Positions 1 to 9,599 of a DNA stretch of 16,656 nucleotides are shown piece after piece. Source of the DNA: Prasinococcaceae sp. CCMP 1430 (taxonomy: Eukaryota > Prasinodermophyta > Palmophyllophyceae > Prasinococcales > Prasinococcaceae); NCBI GenBank assembly GCA_013416795.1, contig RQSC01000025.1:226512-243167 (forward strand), given 5' to 3'. Positions within the stretch are counted from its first letter, which is position 1, and each line of letters begins with the position of its first letter. Under the pieces are notes generated by a model. It was not told the DNA's origin. It ran no database searches and saw only the letters and a list, made by a program, of their open reading frames with translations. The position numbers and the translations under genes are program-made.

Positions 1-353
1 CCCGCCGGCAGAGGGCGCGCGCGCGGCGAGCGGGGCGGAGGCGCAGGGGCGCTCTTGAGGTGGGTGGGTGGGAGGGTGGGAGGGTCGGTCGGTGGGTCGG
101 TGGCTGTAAGGGAGGGAGGGAGGGAGGGAGGGAGGGAGGGAGAAGGGAGGAGCTTGCAACAGTGCAAGGGGAAAGAACTAAGGCCTGGAAAGGGGGTGGG
201 AGGCGGGGGAAGGGGGGGCGCTGACCCCTCCGGACCTCACCTCCGCCCCGCTACACCGCCCAAACCTGCGTGGGCGCGCGAGGGCGCGCGACAAGAGGTG
301 AGTGGGCGGGTGTGTGTCTGGGTAGAAGAGCAGGACGCGGCGCTGCTGGCTTA
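1..353. other. G-rich 5' flank and probable 5' UTR of the Raptor gene
   Basis: No convincing coding sequence is seen here. The plus strand has many runs of three or more Gs (about 61-150 and 189-220), so it could form G-quadruplexes. No ATG occurs on the plus strand before position 354, which makes that ATG the first possible start for the Raptor transcript. A good donor-like GTGAGT lies at 298 and could mark a 5' UTR intron, but no partner acceptor could be chosen. Confidence 0.5.
110..142 (+). repeat. (GGGA)n simple repeat
   Basis: About eight consecutive GGGA units, directly visible. They sit 210 to 240 bases upstream of the Raptor ATG, next to GTGG-type repeats at 61-100. The G-run spacing fits a G-quadruplex. 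A promoter role is only inferred. Confidence 0.85.
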
Positions 354-3300
354 ATGGAGGCGCCGCAGCTGCCCGGGGCGGATGAGGCGCCCCCCTTGGG
401 TGGCGCCGCCGGGCAGGGGCCGCGCGGCGCAAGGCAGCAGCCGCAGCTGGGCGCTGAGCAAACCCAGTCAACGGCACAGCCAGAGGTGGCGATGGCACAG
501 CAGCAGCAGCAGCAGCAAATGCGGCGGCAGGAAGAGCACGTACGGATAGAGCAGCAGCCCCCGCAGCAGCAGCAGGTTCAGCAGCAAGCACAAATGCAGA
601 TGTACGCACAGCAGCAGTTGCAGCAACACGCGCAGGCACAGGCGCAGCTTCAATCACCGCACCAGTACCACCACCAGCAGCAGCAGCAGCAGCATGTGCA
701 GATGCAGTACGCGCAGCACATGCGGCAGATGCAACAGGCGCAGCGTGAGCAGAGGGCCAAGGCCGCGCTCGCCGTCGACAGCGAAGTGCGCAGGGCGCAC
801 ACCCGCGCAGTCGCGGCAGATGTGACTCGGACCGAGTTGTCACCGCGCGGCGGCGCGGGTGCGGGCGGCGCCGGTCTGCGCGCCAGCCCGGTGGGTCCAT
901 CGGGTGGACTGTCGGACGAGTTCCGCGGCGGTGGCGGCGGCGATGGCAGCCCGAGCGGCGCGGGTACCGCCCCTGGCGCGACGAGCGTGGCCGGGGCGGG
1001 GAGCAGGCTGCATACTCTCGACGGGCCTTATGCTCACCTTGAGCCGGGCGAGGGCGTGTTCCTCGCGGACGCCGAGCGCCACGACGGAGGAGACAATGCG
1101 ACGCCCGGTGCTACGTACGACTCGGGCCTCGTGCAAAAGTGGCGCGCCAAGGACCGCATGAAGACCGTTTCGGTAGCGCTCGTGTTGTGCCTGAACGTCG
1201 GGGTGGATCCGCCAGACATAATTAAGACGTCGCCCTGCGCGCGGAAAGAGTGCTGGGTGGAGCCGCTGTCGATGGCAGCGCCCAAGGCGATCGAGGTGAT
1301 CGGGAAATCCCTTCAGGCGCAGTACGAACGCTGGCAGCCGCGAGCGCGGTACAAGCTGCAGCTCGACCCGACTGTGGACGAGGTTAAGAAGCTCTGCCTC
1401 TCCTGCCGGCGCAATGCCCGCAGCGAGCGAGTCCTCTTTCACTACAACGGCCACGGCGTGCCCAAACCGACGACCAACGGCGAGATCTGGCTTTTCAACA
1501 AGCAATACACTCAGGTGAGCCGGGGCACGCGCGCCGCGCGGCGCGCCTCGTGAAGCCCCCCCCTGAGGCAGTCTCACCCCTCGCGCCCAAACCAACCCTC
1601 TCGCACGAGCGCTGACCGATGCCTGCCGCTGGCCCCCGCGCCGTGCAGTACATTCCCCTGTCGCTGTACGAGCTCCAGGCGTGGCTTGGGACGCCCTCAA
1701 TATACGTGTTCGATTGCAACGCCGCTGGCATCGTCGTGCAAAGCTTTGTGCAGTTCGCTGAGCAGCGCAAACAGGAGATGGCGCGCATGCCCGCCCCGCA
1801 CGGCGACGGGCCCGCCAGCGGCCCATGCTCGGGAGAGTACATCCTGCTCGCGCCGTGCGGTGTCAACGAGCGCCTGCCGCAGGAGGCATCGCTGCCAGCG
1901 GATGTCTTCACGTCCTGCCTGACAACCCCCATCAAGATCGCGCTGCGCTGGTTTCTGCGACGCTCTTTGCTCGCTGGCAGCGTGACGCCGGACATGGTCG
2001 ATGCAATCCCGGGGCGGCAGAACGATCGCAAGACGCCCCTCGGCGAGCTAAACTGGATCTTCACCGCCATCACGGACACCATCGCATGGAACGCGTTGCC
2101 GCGGGAGCTCTTTCAGAAGCTCTTCCGCCAGGACCTGCTGGTGGCGAGCCTTTTCCGCAATTTCTTGCTTGCTGATCGCATCATGCGGACGCTGGGGTGT
2201 ACCCCGGTGTCGCACCCAGTTCTGCCGCCGACGCACAATCACCCGATGTGGCAGGCGTGGGATCTGGCCGCCGAGATGTGTCTGGTGCAGCTCGCGAGGG
2301 CACAAGGTGGGCCTACAGCCGCCTCGACAGCATCTGGCAGCCAGGGCACACACCCGGGTGCAGCGCAGTACGGCGCCGCCGCCGTGCCCCCTGCGGCCCC
2401 GCAATTCACCCCCAGCGTCTTCTTCTCTGAGCAGCTCACGGCCTTCGAGGTGTGGCTGAGCTACGGCAGCAAGACGTCGGAGGACCCCGAGCAGCTGCCG
2501 ATTGTCCTGCAGGTGCTGCTGTCGCAGTCGCACCGCCAGCGCGCCCTCGTGCTGCTCGGGCGCTTTCTGGACATGGGCCCATGGGCGGTGGACCTCGCGC
2601 TGTCTGTCGGCATATTCCCGTACATACTCAAGCTTCTCCAGGGAACCGAGCTCAGGCAGGAGCTCATCTTCATCTGGGCAAAGATTCTGGCGCTAGACCG
2701 GACGTGCCAGAACGAGCTTATCAAGGATGGGGGGCATCTGTACTTCATCAAGTTCTTGCGCCATGCCGAGGCCCCGGAAAAGGAGCGCGCGATGGCTGCG
2801 TTCATCCTCTCAGTGATGGTGGACGGCAATGCGCGCGGCCAGACGGCTGCCGTTCAGGCGAACCTTCTGCCAATCTGCTTGGGACTCCTACAGCGCTCCG
2901 TCGACCCCCTCCTGATCCGTTGGCTCGCCCTGTGTCTCGGCAAGCTGTGGGGCAATAACCCCGAGGCGTGCGCACTCGGCCTGCGCGAGGGCGCGCCGTC
3001 GCTGCTCACGCCCTTGCTCAGCAACGGTTTGCCGGAGGTGCGCGCCGCTTCCGTGTTCGCCCTCGGGCATCTCATCGCGCCGAGGGAAGGCGGGGCCTTG
3101 GCCGGTGGCAATCAAGCTGCAAGCCCACCTGTCGGCGCTTCTGCTTCCGCTGGCGATGTTCAGGCGGCGAAGGCGTCCGGGGGCAGCGTGCCGGCAGCAA
3201 CTGGACCTGCGCCGCCGGCGCCGCACCCACTGCGGCTTGCGACGGAGCGTCTCATTGGTTTCGAGCTTATTTCGGTGGCAATGGATGCTGCGCCCACCGT

Positions 3301-5815
3301 GCGTGCTGAGCTCGCTGCGGCACTGGCGCGTCTGCTCTCAGGACACGCCGACGCCTTCCGTGCACTGTCCAAGAAGGAGGTGCAGGCGTCCATGCTGAGT
3401 CGGGCGGCGTCTGTGCCGCACCACCTGCACGCCATCGTCGGCTCTGCTGGCTCGGGATCGACCCCCATGAGTGCGGCGAGGTCCATGCGTCGGCGCGGTG
3501 AGGATGCCATGCGCGCGGCGTCTCCGAGCCCGACGGTGAGCGACCAGCCGCTGCGTGCAACGATGATCGTGGGCGACGACCAGAGTCGCGCGGTGGCTGT
3601 TGAAGGAATGCGGGCTGCGCCATCGGCACCGGGCCCGGCCGCCGTCGCCGATGGATCTGGCAGCGCGCCCGACATGCGCGACGGCTTGCGGAAGCACGAG
3701 GGCATTGGCGTCGCTGCGCCTGCGACAGGGGCGGGGGCAGGGGCGATTGGCCAAGCACAGACTCGGGCCGACGACACCGACGTGGGCTGCGATGTCGACG
3801 ATGAGCAGGACAACGACGACTCGACACACGGGGGCATGGTCATGGGTGAGGATCAGGTGTACTCGGAGGTCCTCGCTGCGGTAGTCAAGCTCGCGCGCGA
3901 TCCTGCCCCGCGCGTCGCCGAGGTCGCCGTCGCTGCGCTTGCGGCAGCCGGGATTGAGGAGGTCCTCGGACCGTTTCGCCGGCAGGCGAATGCGCCAGAT
4001 CCAGCGCCAACGCACCGGCGTAGCAGCAGTGGCTCGGGAAGCAGGTGGGGCCTAACTCGCATCGCCAGCTGGACAAGCAGGTCGAAGAAGTCCGTGCCGT
4101 CCACGCCCGACAGTACCGTGCGGGGCAGCAATGCAGTGGGCGCTCACCTGGCTGCAACATTGGAGGATGAAGACCAGTCGCCACCGATCAGCAATCATAC
4201 GCCTGCGCTGGGCCGCCCGGGGGTGATGATTCACGCGAGCCCGAGCAAGAGCACTTCCGCAACGCCGCGTGCCGTATCGCCCAGCGGTTCCGCTGCAAAT
4301 GCTGGCGCGCCCCACTACGGCACTCCCGAGATCCCGAGTCTGCCTGGGGCGGTCGGGATGGAGCGGGGCGGGACCGGAAATGGCGGAGCAGAGAGCTTTG
4401 CGCCTGGGGAGCTGCCCACGACGCGTTTCTACAAGCGAAGCTGTCAGTACTTCAGCAGGCCAATGCTGGACACGTCAGAAGCGATGGATGCACACGAGTG
4501 CTCGATGGCAGCGATCGGCATCGGCTCGCCCCCCCCGTTCGTGGCGGAATCCACTCCGCGCTCGGTGCCGCGCAGCACGGCGGTGCCGCCGCGGCGCGCC
4601 CCTCTGCCGTTGCGCCGGCTGGCGGGCTCGCCGGTGCCTGCGCCCGCTGCTGACGCCACCCGCACACAGCGCGAGGACTGGGCTGCCGACTGTGTGAGGC
4701 GCTGCCTGGACATGCGCCCCTCGCGCCTCTCCGAGCAGGTGGCGTCGCTTGAGGTGCAAGGTACCTCCGTCACCGCACTGCTGCCTGACCCCTTCTCACC
4801 GCTCATCGGAGTCGGTGACTCGGCGGGAAATGTCTCCCTGTGGGACTATCAGCACAACGCCGTGGTGAACGTGCTGCATGGCTCGACTGCGGGGCTCGGG
4901 GGATCTCTTGTGCCCGCGCGGGATGGCCCGGTTGACCAGCTTCTGATGCTCAATGAATTCGACTGCAGGCTAATGGCGGCTGGGTACGCCAATGGGACTG
5001 TGCGCGTGTGGCACTCCGCGACGCGCAGGAACGCGGTGCGTCTCGCGACGGCTTTCTCTGCCCTTCCAGCGGTGGCGACCAGCACGCGCGGCTCCGGCTC
5101 CCCTCCGTTGGCGCCGTCACCCTCGCAGCACTTGCGCAAGCGGAGTTCGACGGCCCTCGCATCGAAAAGGTTTTGCATGGACTGGCAGCAGATTCACGGG
5201 CGGTTGTTCACGGTCGGTGCCAACGTGGACAGCATGTTCGTTTGGGACCTCCAATCGGAGCGGCTCGCTGCGCGCATGCCTCTGCACACTGCGTCCAACC
5301 CGACGGCGCTGTGTGCGCGACCAGCGCGCGATGAGGTCGCGCTGGTTGGCTTCTCGGACGGTTGCGTGCGCTGCTTCGACCCCCGCGCGGGCGTCACCCC
5401 GGTATCGACGTCGAGGCCGCACAGCCGCACGGTGGTTGCCATCGCGGCAGAGCCTGGCCGCACGCATGGCGGGCACGTAGTGACCGCGTCATCGGCGGGA
5501 GACATCTCGCTCTGGGACGTGCGCAACTCGAGCGCTGGGCCGCTGTGTCGCATCGAGGCGCACCGCTCCGCCATGACGGCCGCCGCCGTGCACGCGCACG
5601 CGCCCCTCCTCGCGACGGCCTCCGAGAGCGCGCACATCAAGGTCTTCGACCTCAAGGGTTCGCAGATCAGCTGCATCAGATACCAGAATAGCTTCCTCGG
5701 TTCTCGCATCGCGTCGGTTGGCTGCCTGGCGTTCCACCCGTACTCAGGCATGCTCGTGACGGGCAGCGTGGAGCCAGCGAGCGTCAGCGTTTACACGGCC
5801 ACTGAGACCCACTGA
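354..5815 (+). CDS. RPTOR: Raptor, regulatory-associated protein of TOR (TORC1 scaffold)
   Basis: Raptor recruits substrates to TOR kinase in TORC1. Exon 1 is 354-1514 and exon 2 is 1649-5815, giving about 1775 residues; animal Raptor has about 1335. ATG 354 was chosen because no ATG precedes it and the open frame upstream has only GTG. Residues 1-250 are glutamine-rich and low in complexity. The Raptor N-terminal caspase-like region starts near residue 254. Its NGHG motif (H367) and FDC motif (C410) are the positions equivalent to the caspase dyad. A stretch with [25 protein letters not shown] and [13 protein letters not shown] follows (about nt 2490-2640), nearly as in animals, within a HEAT/ARM-like helical region that runs to about nt 3360. 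A disordered Ser/Pro/Gly-rich insert spans about nt 3410-4400. WD40 repeats fill nt 4741-5812, with VSLWD, MFVWD and ISLWD strand ends. The family call is very secure; the N-terminus is less so. Confidence 0.95.
431..745 (+). repeat. CAG-rich tract coding for a poly-Gln N-terminus
   Basis: Interrupted CAG runs, the purest at 498-516 and 676-693, encode a Gln-rich segment with scattered Met, His and Ala in the Raptor frame. The frame stays open throughout, so the tract is probably translated. CAG tracts are prone to length change. Confidence 0.8.
1515..1648 (+). other. Raptor intron (phase 0, 134 nt)
   Basis: The donor is TCAG|GTGAGC and the acceptor is CGTGCAG|TACATT. Removing it joins NKQYTQ directly to [10 protein letters not shown], reproducing the continuous conserved Raptor sequence. 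The unspliced frame stops at 1551-1553. A GCTGAC branch-like motif sits 33 nt before the acceptor. This is the best-supported intron in the window. Confidence 0.93.
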
Positions 5816-6092
5816 GGAGGCCACGCGCTGTAAGATGCTGCCAAGCTTTGTACGCGGTGACCTGTCGCGCGCCGCGTGTGTACAGTAGGCCGGACGCGCG
5901 CCACGGAGCTTTGTGCCGTTCAGATTCCCGGTGTTCTCTGAACGGCAAGTGTGGCTGGCCTGGCAGACAGTAGTGAAGGAAGCCAAGGATGTGGACTAGC
6001 ACGCGTTGGAAAAGAATATTTTGTTACTTGTCGGACAGGTCGCGAGTCCGGCGCGCGGGCACAACGGAGAAGCCACGCGTTGCGGCCCATGC
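5816..6092. other. Convergent 3' intergenic region between Raptor and the PPR gene
   Basis: 277 bases separate the two stop codons of convergent genes, so both 3' UTRs must fit or overlap here. A TGTAA pentamer lies at 5829-5833, 14 nt after the Raptor stop. TGTAA is the polyadenylation signal of green algae, but one pentamer is weak evidence. The stretch is AT-richer than the genes, especially near 6005-6030. No coding sequence is supported. Confidence 0.5.
5915..5946 (+). promoter_or_regulatory. Perfect 10-bp stem-loop downstream of Raptor
   Basis: GCCGTTCAGA at 5915-5924 pairs perfectly with TCTGAACGGC at 5937-5946 around a 12-nt loop. It lies about 100 nt after the Raptor stop, in the probable 3' UTR or between the convergent transcripts. 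Its function is unknown; a role in 3' end formation or RNA stability is inference. Confidence 0.6.
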
Positions 6093-9000
6093 TCACAGTG
6101 TTTGTCCGTGGGCCTCGTTCGACTTGTCCTCGGCCCACCGTTCAAGCGCAGCCGCATCCGCGCCGAGCTCCGCCTCGGTGACGCCCACGGGATCGAAGGG
6201 CGGTGAACCGAGCGACGCGAGCGCCTCGCGCACCGCGCGCGCGCGTGGCGCGTCAACCTCGAGCAGCACGCCACGTGACGCGGAGAACTCTCCTTCGCCA
6301 GCACCGAAAGAGCCCCCGGCCTCACCCAGGTCTCCAAGCACGATGCGATAGCCCCCGGGACGCATGATCCAATGCGCTGGGGGCGGAACCTCTGATTGCA
6401 GGAAAAGCGTCACGCGCAACACGGCAGCGCGCGGAGGCAGAGCTGAAACGTCCAGCACGCAAAGCGCGCCTCGCGCGAACGCCTCGCCAGCTGCAGGAGA
6501 GCGGCCGGCCACAAGCGCGCGCATGTGCGCAAGCGCTGCGCCGCGGCCGTCCCTCCCCTCCCACAGCGCATCGAGCAGGGCATGCTCCGTCGCAACGGCG
6601 GGAGCAGTCCTTTCGCCTCCTGCGCGCATGGCCGCCGCGGCGGCTAGCGCCGCCTGCAGCTCCCCGCGACCAAGAAGCGCGACGACGTCTGCGTCTCCAA
6701 AGTCGAGCGACGCTGCAGCTTGGAATGGCCGCGTGTTTGAGCTGCCACGCGCGCCCTCCGTCTGACGCGCATCGCAAGAGCTGAGCGCTGTGCTTTGCTT
6801 GTGCGCGTGCGCGCGACGCGGCCCGTCTGAAGCGGCCACAGCGCCGACCGGGTCCGACACGGAAGTTTGCCCACGTCCGTGCACGCTATCGCCCCTATCT
6901 CCGTCATTGCCGCTGACCAGCCCGGTCAGGTCCGACCCCGCGAGCCACTGCTCAAATTCCTCGGCGCCCGCGCCAAGCGTGGCCTCGTTCACCGACAGCG
7001 GGGTGAACGGCGCCCCGAGCGATGCGATCGCTTGGCTGACGCTCGCCACGCGGGCTGCTGCATGGGGATCGGTCGCCGGGGCCATACGCTTGCCCTTGAG
7101 CCCGTGATGCGAGCGATCGTTGGTCCGGGCGCGCGCGAGAGCGAATGCTCGGTCAGCAGCGAGGCCACACGAGGAATGGCTGTCCGCACGCGCTCACTCA
7201 CGCGCACCACTACAGAGAGCGCGAGCTCGCACCTGCAAGTTGCTCTCCGCTAACGCGATCAAATATCCCGTGGGCTGCACGCCTGGCGGCGGCACCTCAG
7301 ACCGCAGCCACACCAGCAAGCGCGCGACCGCCACGCGCGGCGTGCAGCCGTCGAGACTGAGCTGCAGACCGCGCCCTGAGACCTCGGTCGACACTCCAAC
7401 CGCCGGGTAGCGCAGCTCGGCGAAGATCTCGGTGTACTCGAGGGCCTCAGCTCGACGTCCCCCGGCCCACAGCGCGTCAATAGCCGCGCAGACGAGCTCC
7501 GCGCTGGGGCGCACACCGTCGGCGCTCATTTCGCCGAGCATGACAAGCGCGCCGTCGACGTTGCCGGAGTGAAGCTCGCGCAGGGCAATTGAATTTCGCT
7601 GCGCGGCCGCCTCATTGGCCGCAAGAAGGATGCCGTTCACGCGCGAGACTGCCTCCTCCCCGCCCACATCGAGCTCCCCGCGCTCGCACGCGCCCAAAAG
7701 CGCCTCTACCAGTGGTTCGAGGTGTGCCTGTGCCGCACCAGCCGCCTGCATGCGCTCTGCAAGCAGCGTGGCCTCGTCCACCAATCCGGTGCGAACGAGC
7801 CGCTGGCCCTGGCGAGCGTACCATGGCGCGTCCGCTGGATGCGCTCGCAGCGCCTGTTCGACCACGCCAAAGAGCTGCCGCAAGGCGCCGGGCGAGTCAC
7901 GCCAAGGGAGGCGCGGGGGCGTGCTCCCAACGGCATCGCCGGCGCCTGTGGCGCCCGCTACGCCGCCTCGCGCCCGCCGACGGGCATGCGCCAGTGAACG
8001 CGGCACGAGCTCGTGCACAAGCGCCTTGCAAAAGTGGCGCAGGCCGCCGTCGCCGTCACCACCATCACCAGTCCTGCCGCCGGCGTCCTCATTCGCGCGA
8101 GCCACGGTCCCAGCATCGGCTGTAGGGGTGCCGCCACCCTCCGCGAGCGCCTCGGCGAGGATGACCGCTTCCTGCACGCGATTCGAGCGCACCATCTCGA
8201 GGCCCAGCCGCGTGAAGAGACGCCCGCCCTCGCAGAACGGTCGCAGCCCGGCGTTGCCTGTCACGGCGAGCGCATCTGCCATGCGCACCGCCTGCCGTGC
8301 TCGGCCCACGCGGCGCAGCGCGGCACCCATCGCGCGGTAGAGGGCAGGATCCGCTACCGTCCTTCCCGGTGTCATCCCATAGCCCGCGTCACGCGCACCT
8401 GCGGCCAGCGCCTCCACGAAAGCGCCCGCGGCGGCGCCGTCCCCACTGCAGGTGCCGAACTCGTCGAGGAGCGCGCGGGCTTCCCCGAGCGCACCCGCGC
8501 GCGATAGCACGCGCGCGAGGGACCGGTACACCCCGAGCGTCATGGTGCCGGTGTGGTTGTCCGCAAGCGAGCGCATGTGACGGACGACTTCGATAGCGAG
8601 CGATGCGGTGCCGTCCGCGCACGCGGCGCGGAAGAGCGACGCGGCGGTGTCTTTGGTGAGTAGCGAGGTCATCTCCCCCTCGTCAGCGGCCGCGCGGGCC
8701 CCCGTCCACGCGGCTCCAAGCATGAGCATCGCCTCGGCCCCGAGCTGCTGCCGCAGCACCGGCGGCGCATTTGCGACCTGCGCGAGCGCTGTGTCGACGT
8801 GCTTCGCGCACAGCCCGACGCCGCGCGGGAGCACGCTGGCGCCGCGCGCCGCGACAATGCACGCGGCCTCGGCAGGAACCCCGCCGAGCAGTGCGTCTAG
8901 CACGTCCGCGGACCACACGATGCTCTCGTCTGCCACGCACTGCCCGAGCAGCTGGAGCACGTGCCAGTCGGTGGGAGCGTCGACCATGCTCACCGCGAGA

Positions 9001-9287
9001 TCGCGCAGCGGCTCAGCCCCTTCCCCAGCGCCACCCACACGGCGCGCACGCGCACGGCAAAAGGCGTCGTATTCAGCGCTGAGCGGTCGCAGCGGGCGCG
9101 CGGAGAGCGGGGGCTGCTTCATGGCCGGCCGGTCGCCACGCCGGCCTGCGCTCTGAACTGGCTGTCGCGCCCTTGCCAACGAATCGCGTAGCCCACCAGG
9201 ACCACCGTGCTGGCGCGCCTGGTCAAGCCGCGCCTGCGCATGCCGCCGCGCTTCGTTGCGCATGCCCGAGCGGAGTGCGCCGAGCAT
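6093..9287 (-). CDS. PPR protein with tandem Smr-like domains
   Basis: Two open stretches on the minus strand (9500-7194 and 7085-6093) read as one protein once an intron near 7232-7095 is removed, giving about 1018 residues from ATG 9287. The frame is open upstream to about 9543, but only a GTG is available there, so an unseen 5' exon is possible. That upstream part is Gly/Arg/Ser-rich. PPR-like helical pairs recur, for example VYRSLARVLSRAGALGEARA and the pair around nt 7595-7403. An Smr-like domain follows at 7370-7233 and continues into exon 2. A second PPR plus Smr-like unit lies at 6695-6126, sharing SEVPPP and a tail of the form ASLG-P-F-P. PPR proteins bind RNA, usually in organelles; Smr domains can be nucleases, but the LDxH histidine is missing from both copies. 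No targeting peptide can be judged. The PPR family call is fairly good; the precise role is unknown. Confidence 0.65.
6126..6695 (-). repeat. Second copy of the PPR-Smr unit (protein level)
   Basis: A PPR-like helix pair (6695-6510) leads into an Smr-like stretch starting near 6464 (LDVSALPPRAAVLRV, then LQSEVPPP, then GGYRIVL). It ends in a tail reading ALASLGSPPFDPV, then ELGADAAALERW. The order and several short strings match the unit at 7595-6939. The nucleotide sequences are well diverged, so the duplication is old. Confidence 0.65.
6939..7595 (-). repeat. First copy of the PPR-Smr unit (protein level, split by an intron)
   Basis: A PPR helix pair at 7595-7403 is followed by LDGCTPRVAVARLLVWLRSE, VPPP and TGYLIAL, up to the probable donor at 7232. 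After the intron comes AIASLGAPFTPL, then TLGAGAEEFEQW. This matches the second unit segment by segment. The missing link between TGYLIAL and the tail depends on which splice site is used. Confidence 0.6.
7095..7232 (-). other. Probable intron in the PPR-Smr gene (exact ends uncertain)
   Basis: The first reading frame ends with a stop at 7194-7196, while its duplicated module continues in the next frame. Donor CAG|GTGCGA at 7232 is phase 0. Phase-0 acceptors end at 7095 (CTCAAG) or 7089 (GGCAAG). A GCTGAC branch-like motif is at about 7152-7157. Two alternatives use donor GTGAGT at 7201, with acceptors ending at 7148 (54 nt) or 7058 (144 nt, GCAG). All keep frame. The 138-nt form was preferred for its size and branch spacing; an AAG acceptor is less usual. 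Confidence 0.45.
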
Positions 9288-9500
9288 GATCCCCACCGGG
9301 TCATCCGCGTCGGTGCCGCTGCCCCCTTCAGCCCACGGAGCGTCTACCCTCCGCCTCACGCCGCCGCTGCCGGCACCGCCGCTGCTGAAGCTGCGCCCCT
9401 CGTGCGCGCGTCGGCCGCCTCTGCTCTCAGTGTTGCCGCCGCGGCCGCCACCGCTGTTGCTGTTGCCTGGCGCGGCGCGCCCCTGCGCTGCGGCCGTCAC

Positions 9501-9599
9501 GGCCGCAGCTGCTGCGCGCTGCGGCTTAAAGCACCACCGCGATCACGTACACCGCGGTGNGCTGTAGTTGCGGCAGCTCAGGCGGCGGGCAGCGCTAGG
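9501..9599. promoter_or_regulatory. Short divergent promoter region of the PPR and SART3-like genes
   Basis: The two genes are head to head. The supported PPR frame extends leftward from about 9500 and the first candidate ATG of the SART3-like gene is at 9600. A shared promoter would have to lie in roughly 100-300 bases, depending on the true starts. No TATA box is evident. The base at 9560 is an N. The location is inference from gene layout. Confidence 0.4.

Noticed and set aside
270-353. GTG at 270 as the Raptor start
   Set aside because: It adds 28 Gly/Arg-rich residues without family support; ATG 354 is the first ATG of the region.
178-900. 240-codon open frame on the minus strand
   Set aside because: It is antisense to the Raptor 5' exon, begins in GC-rich repeats, and its Ala/Arg-rich translation is typical of shadow frames in GC-rich DNA.
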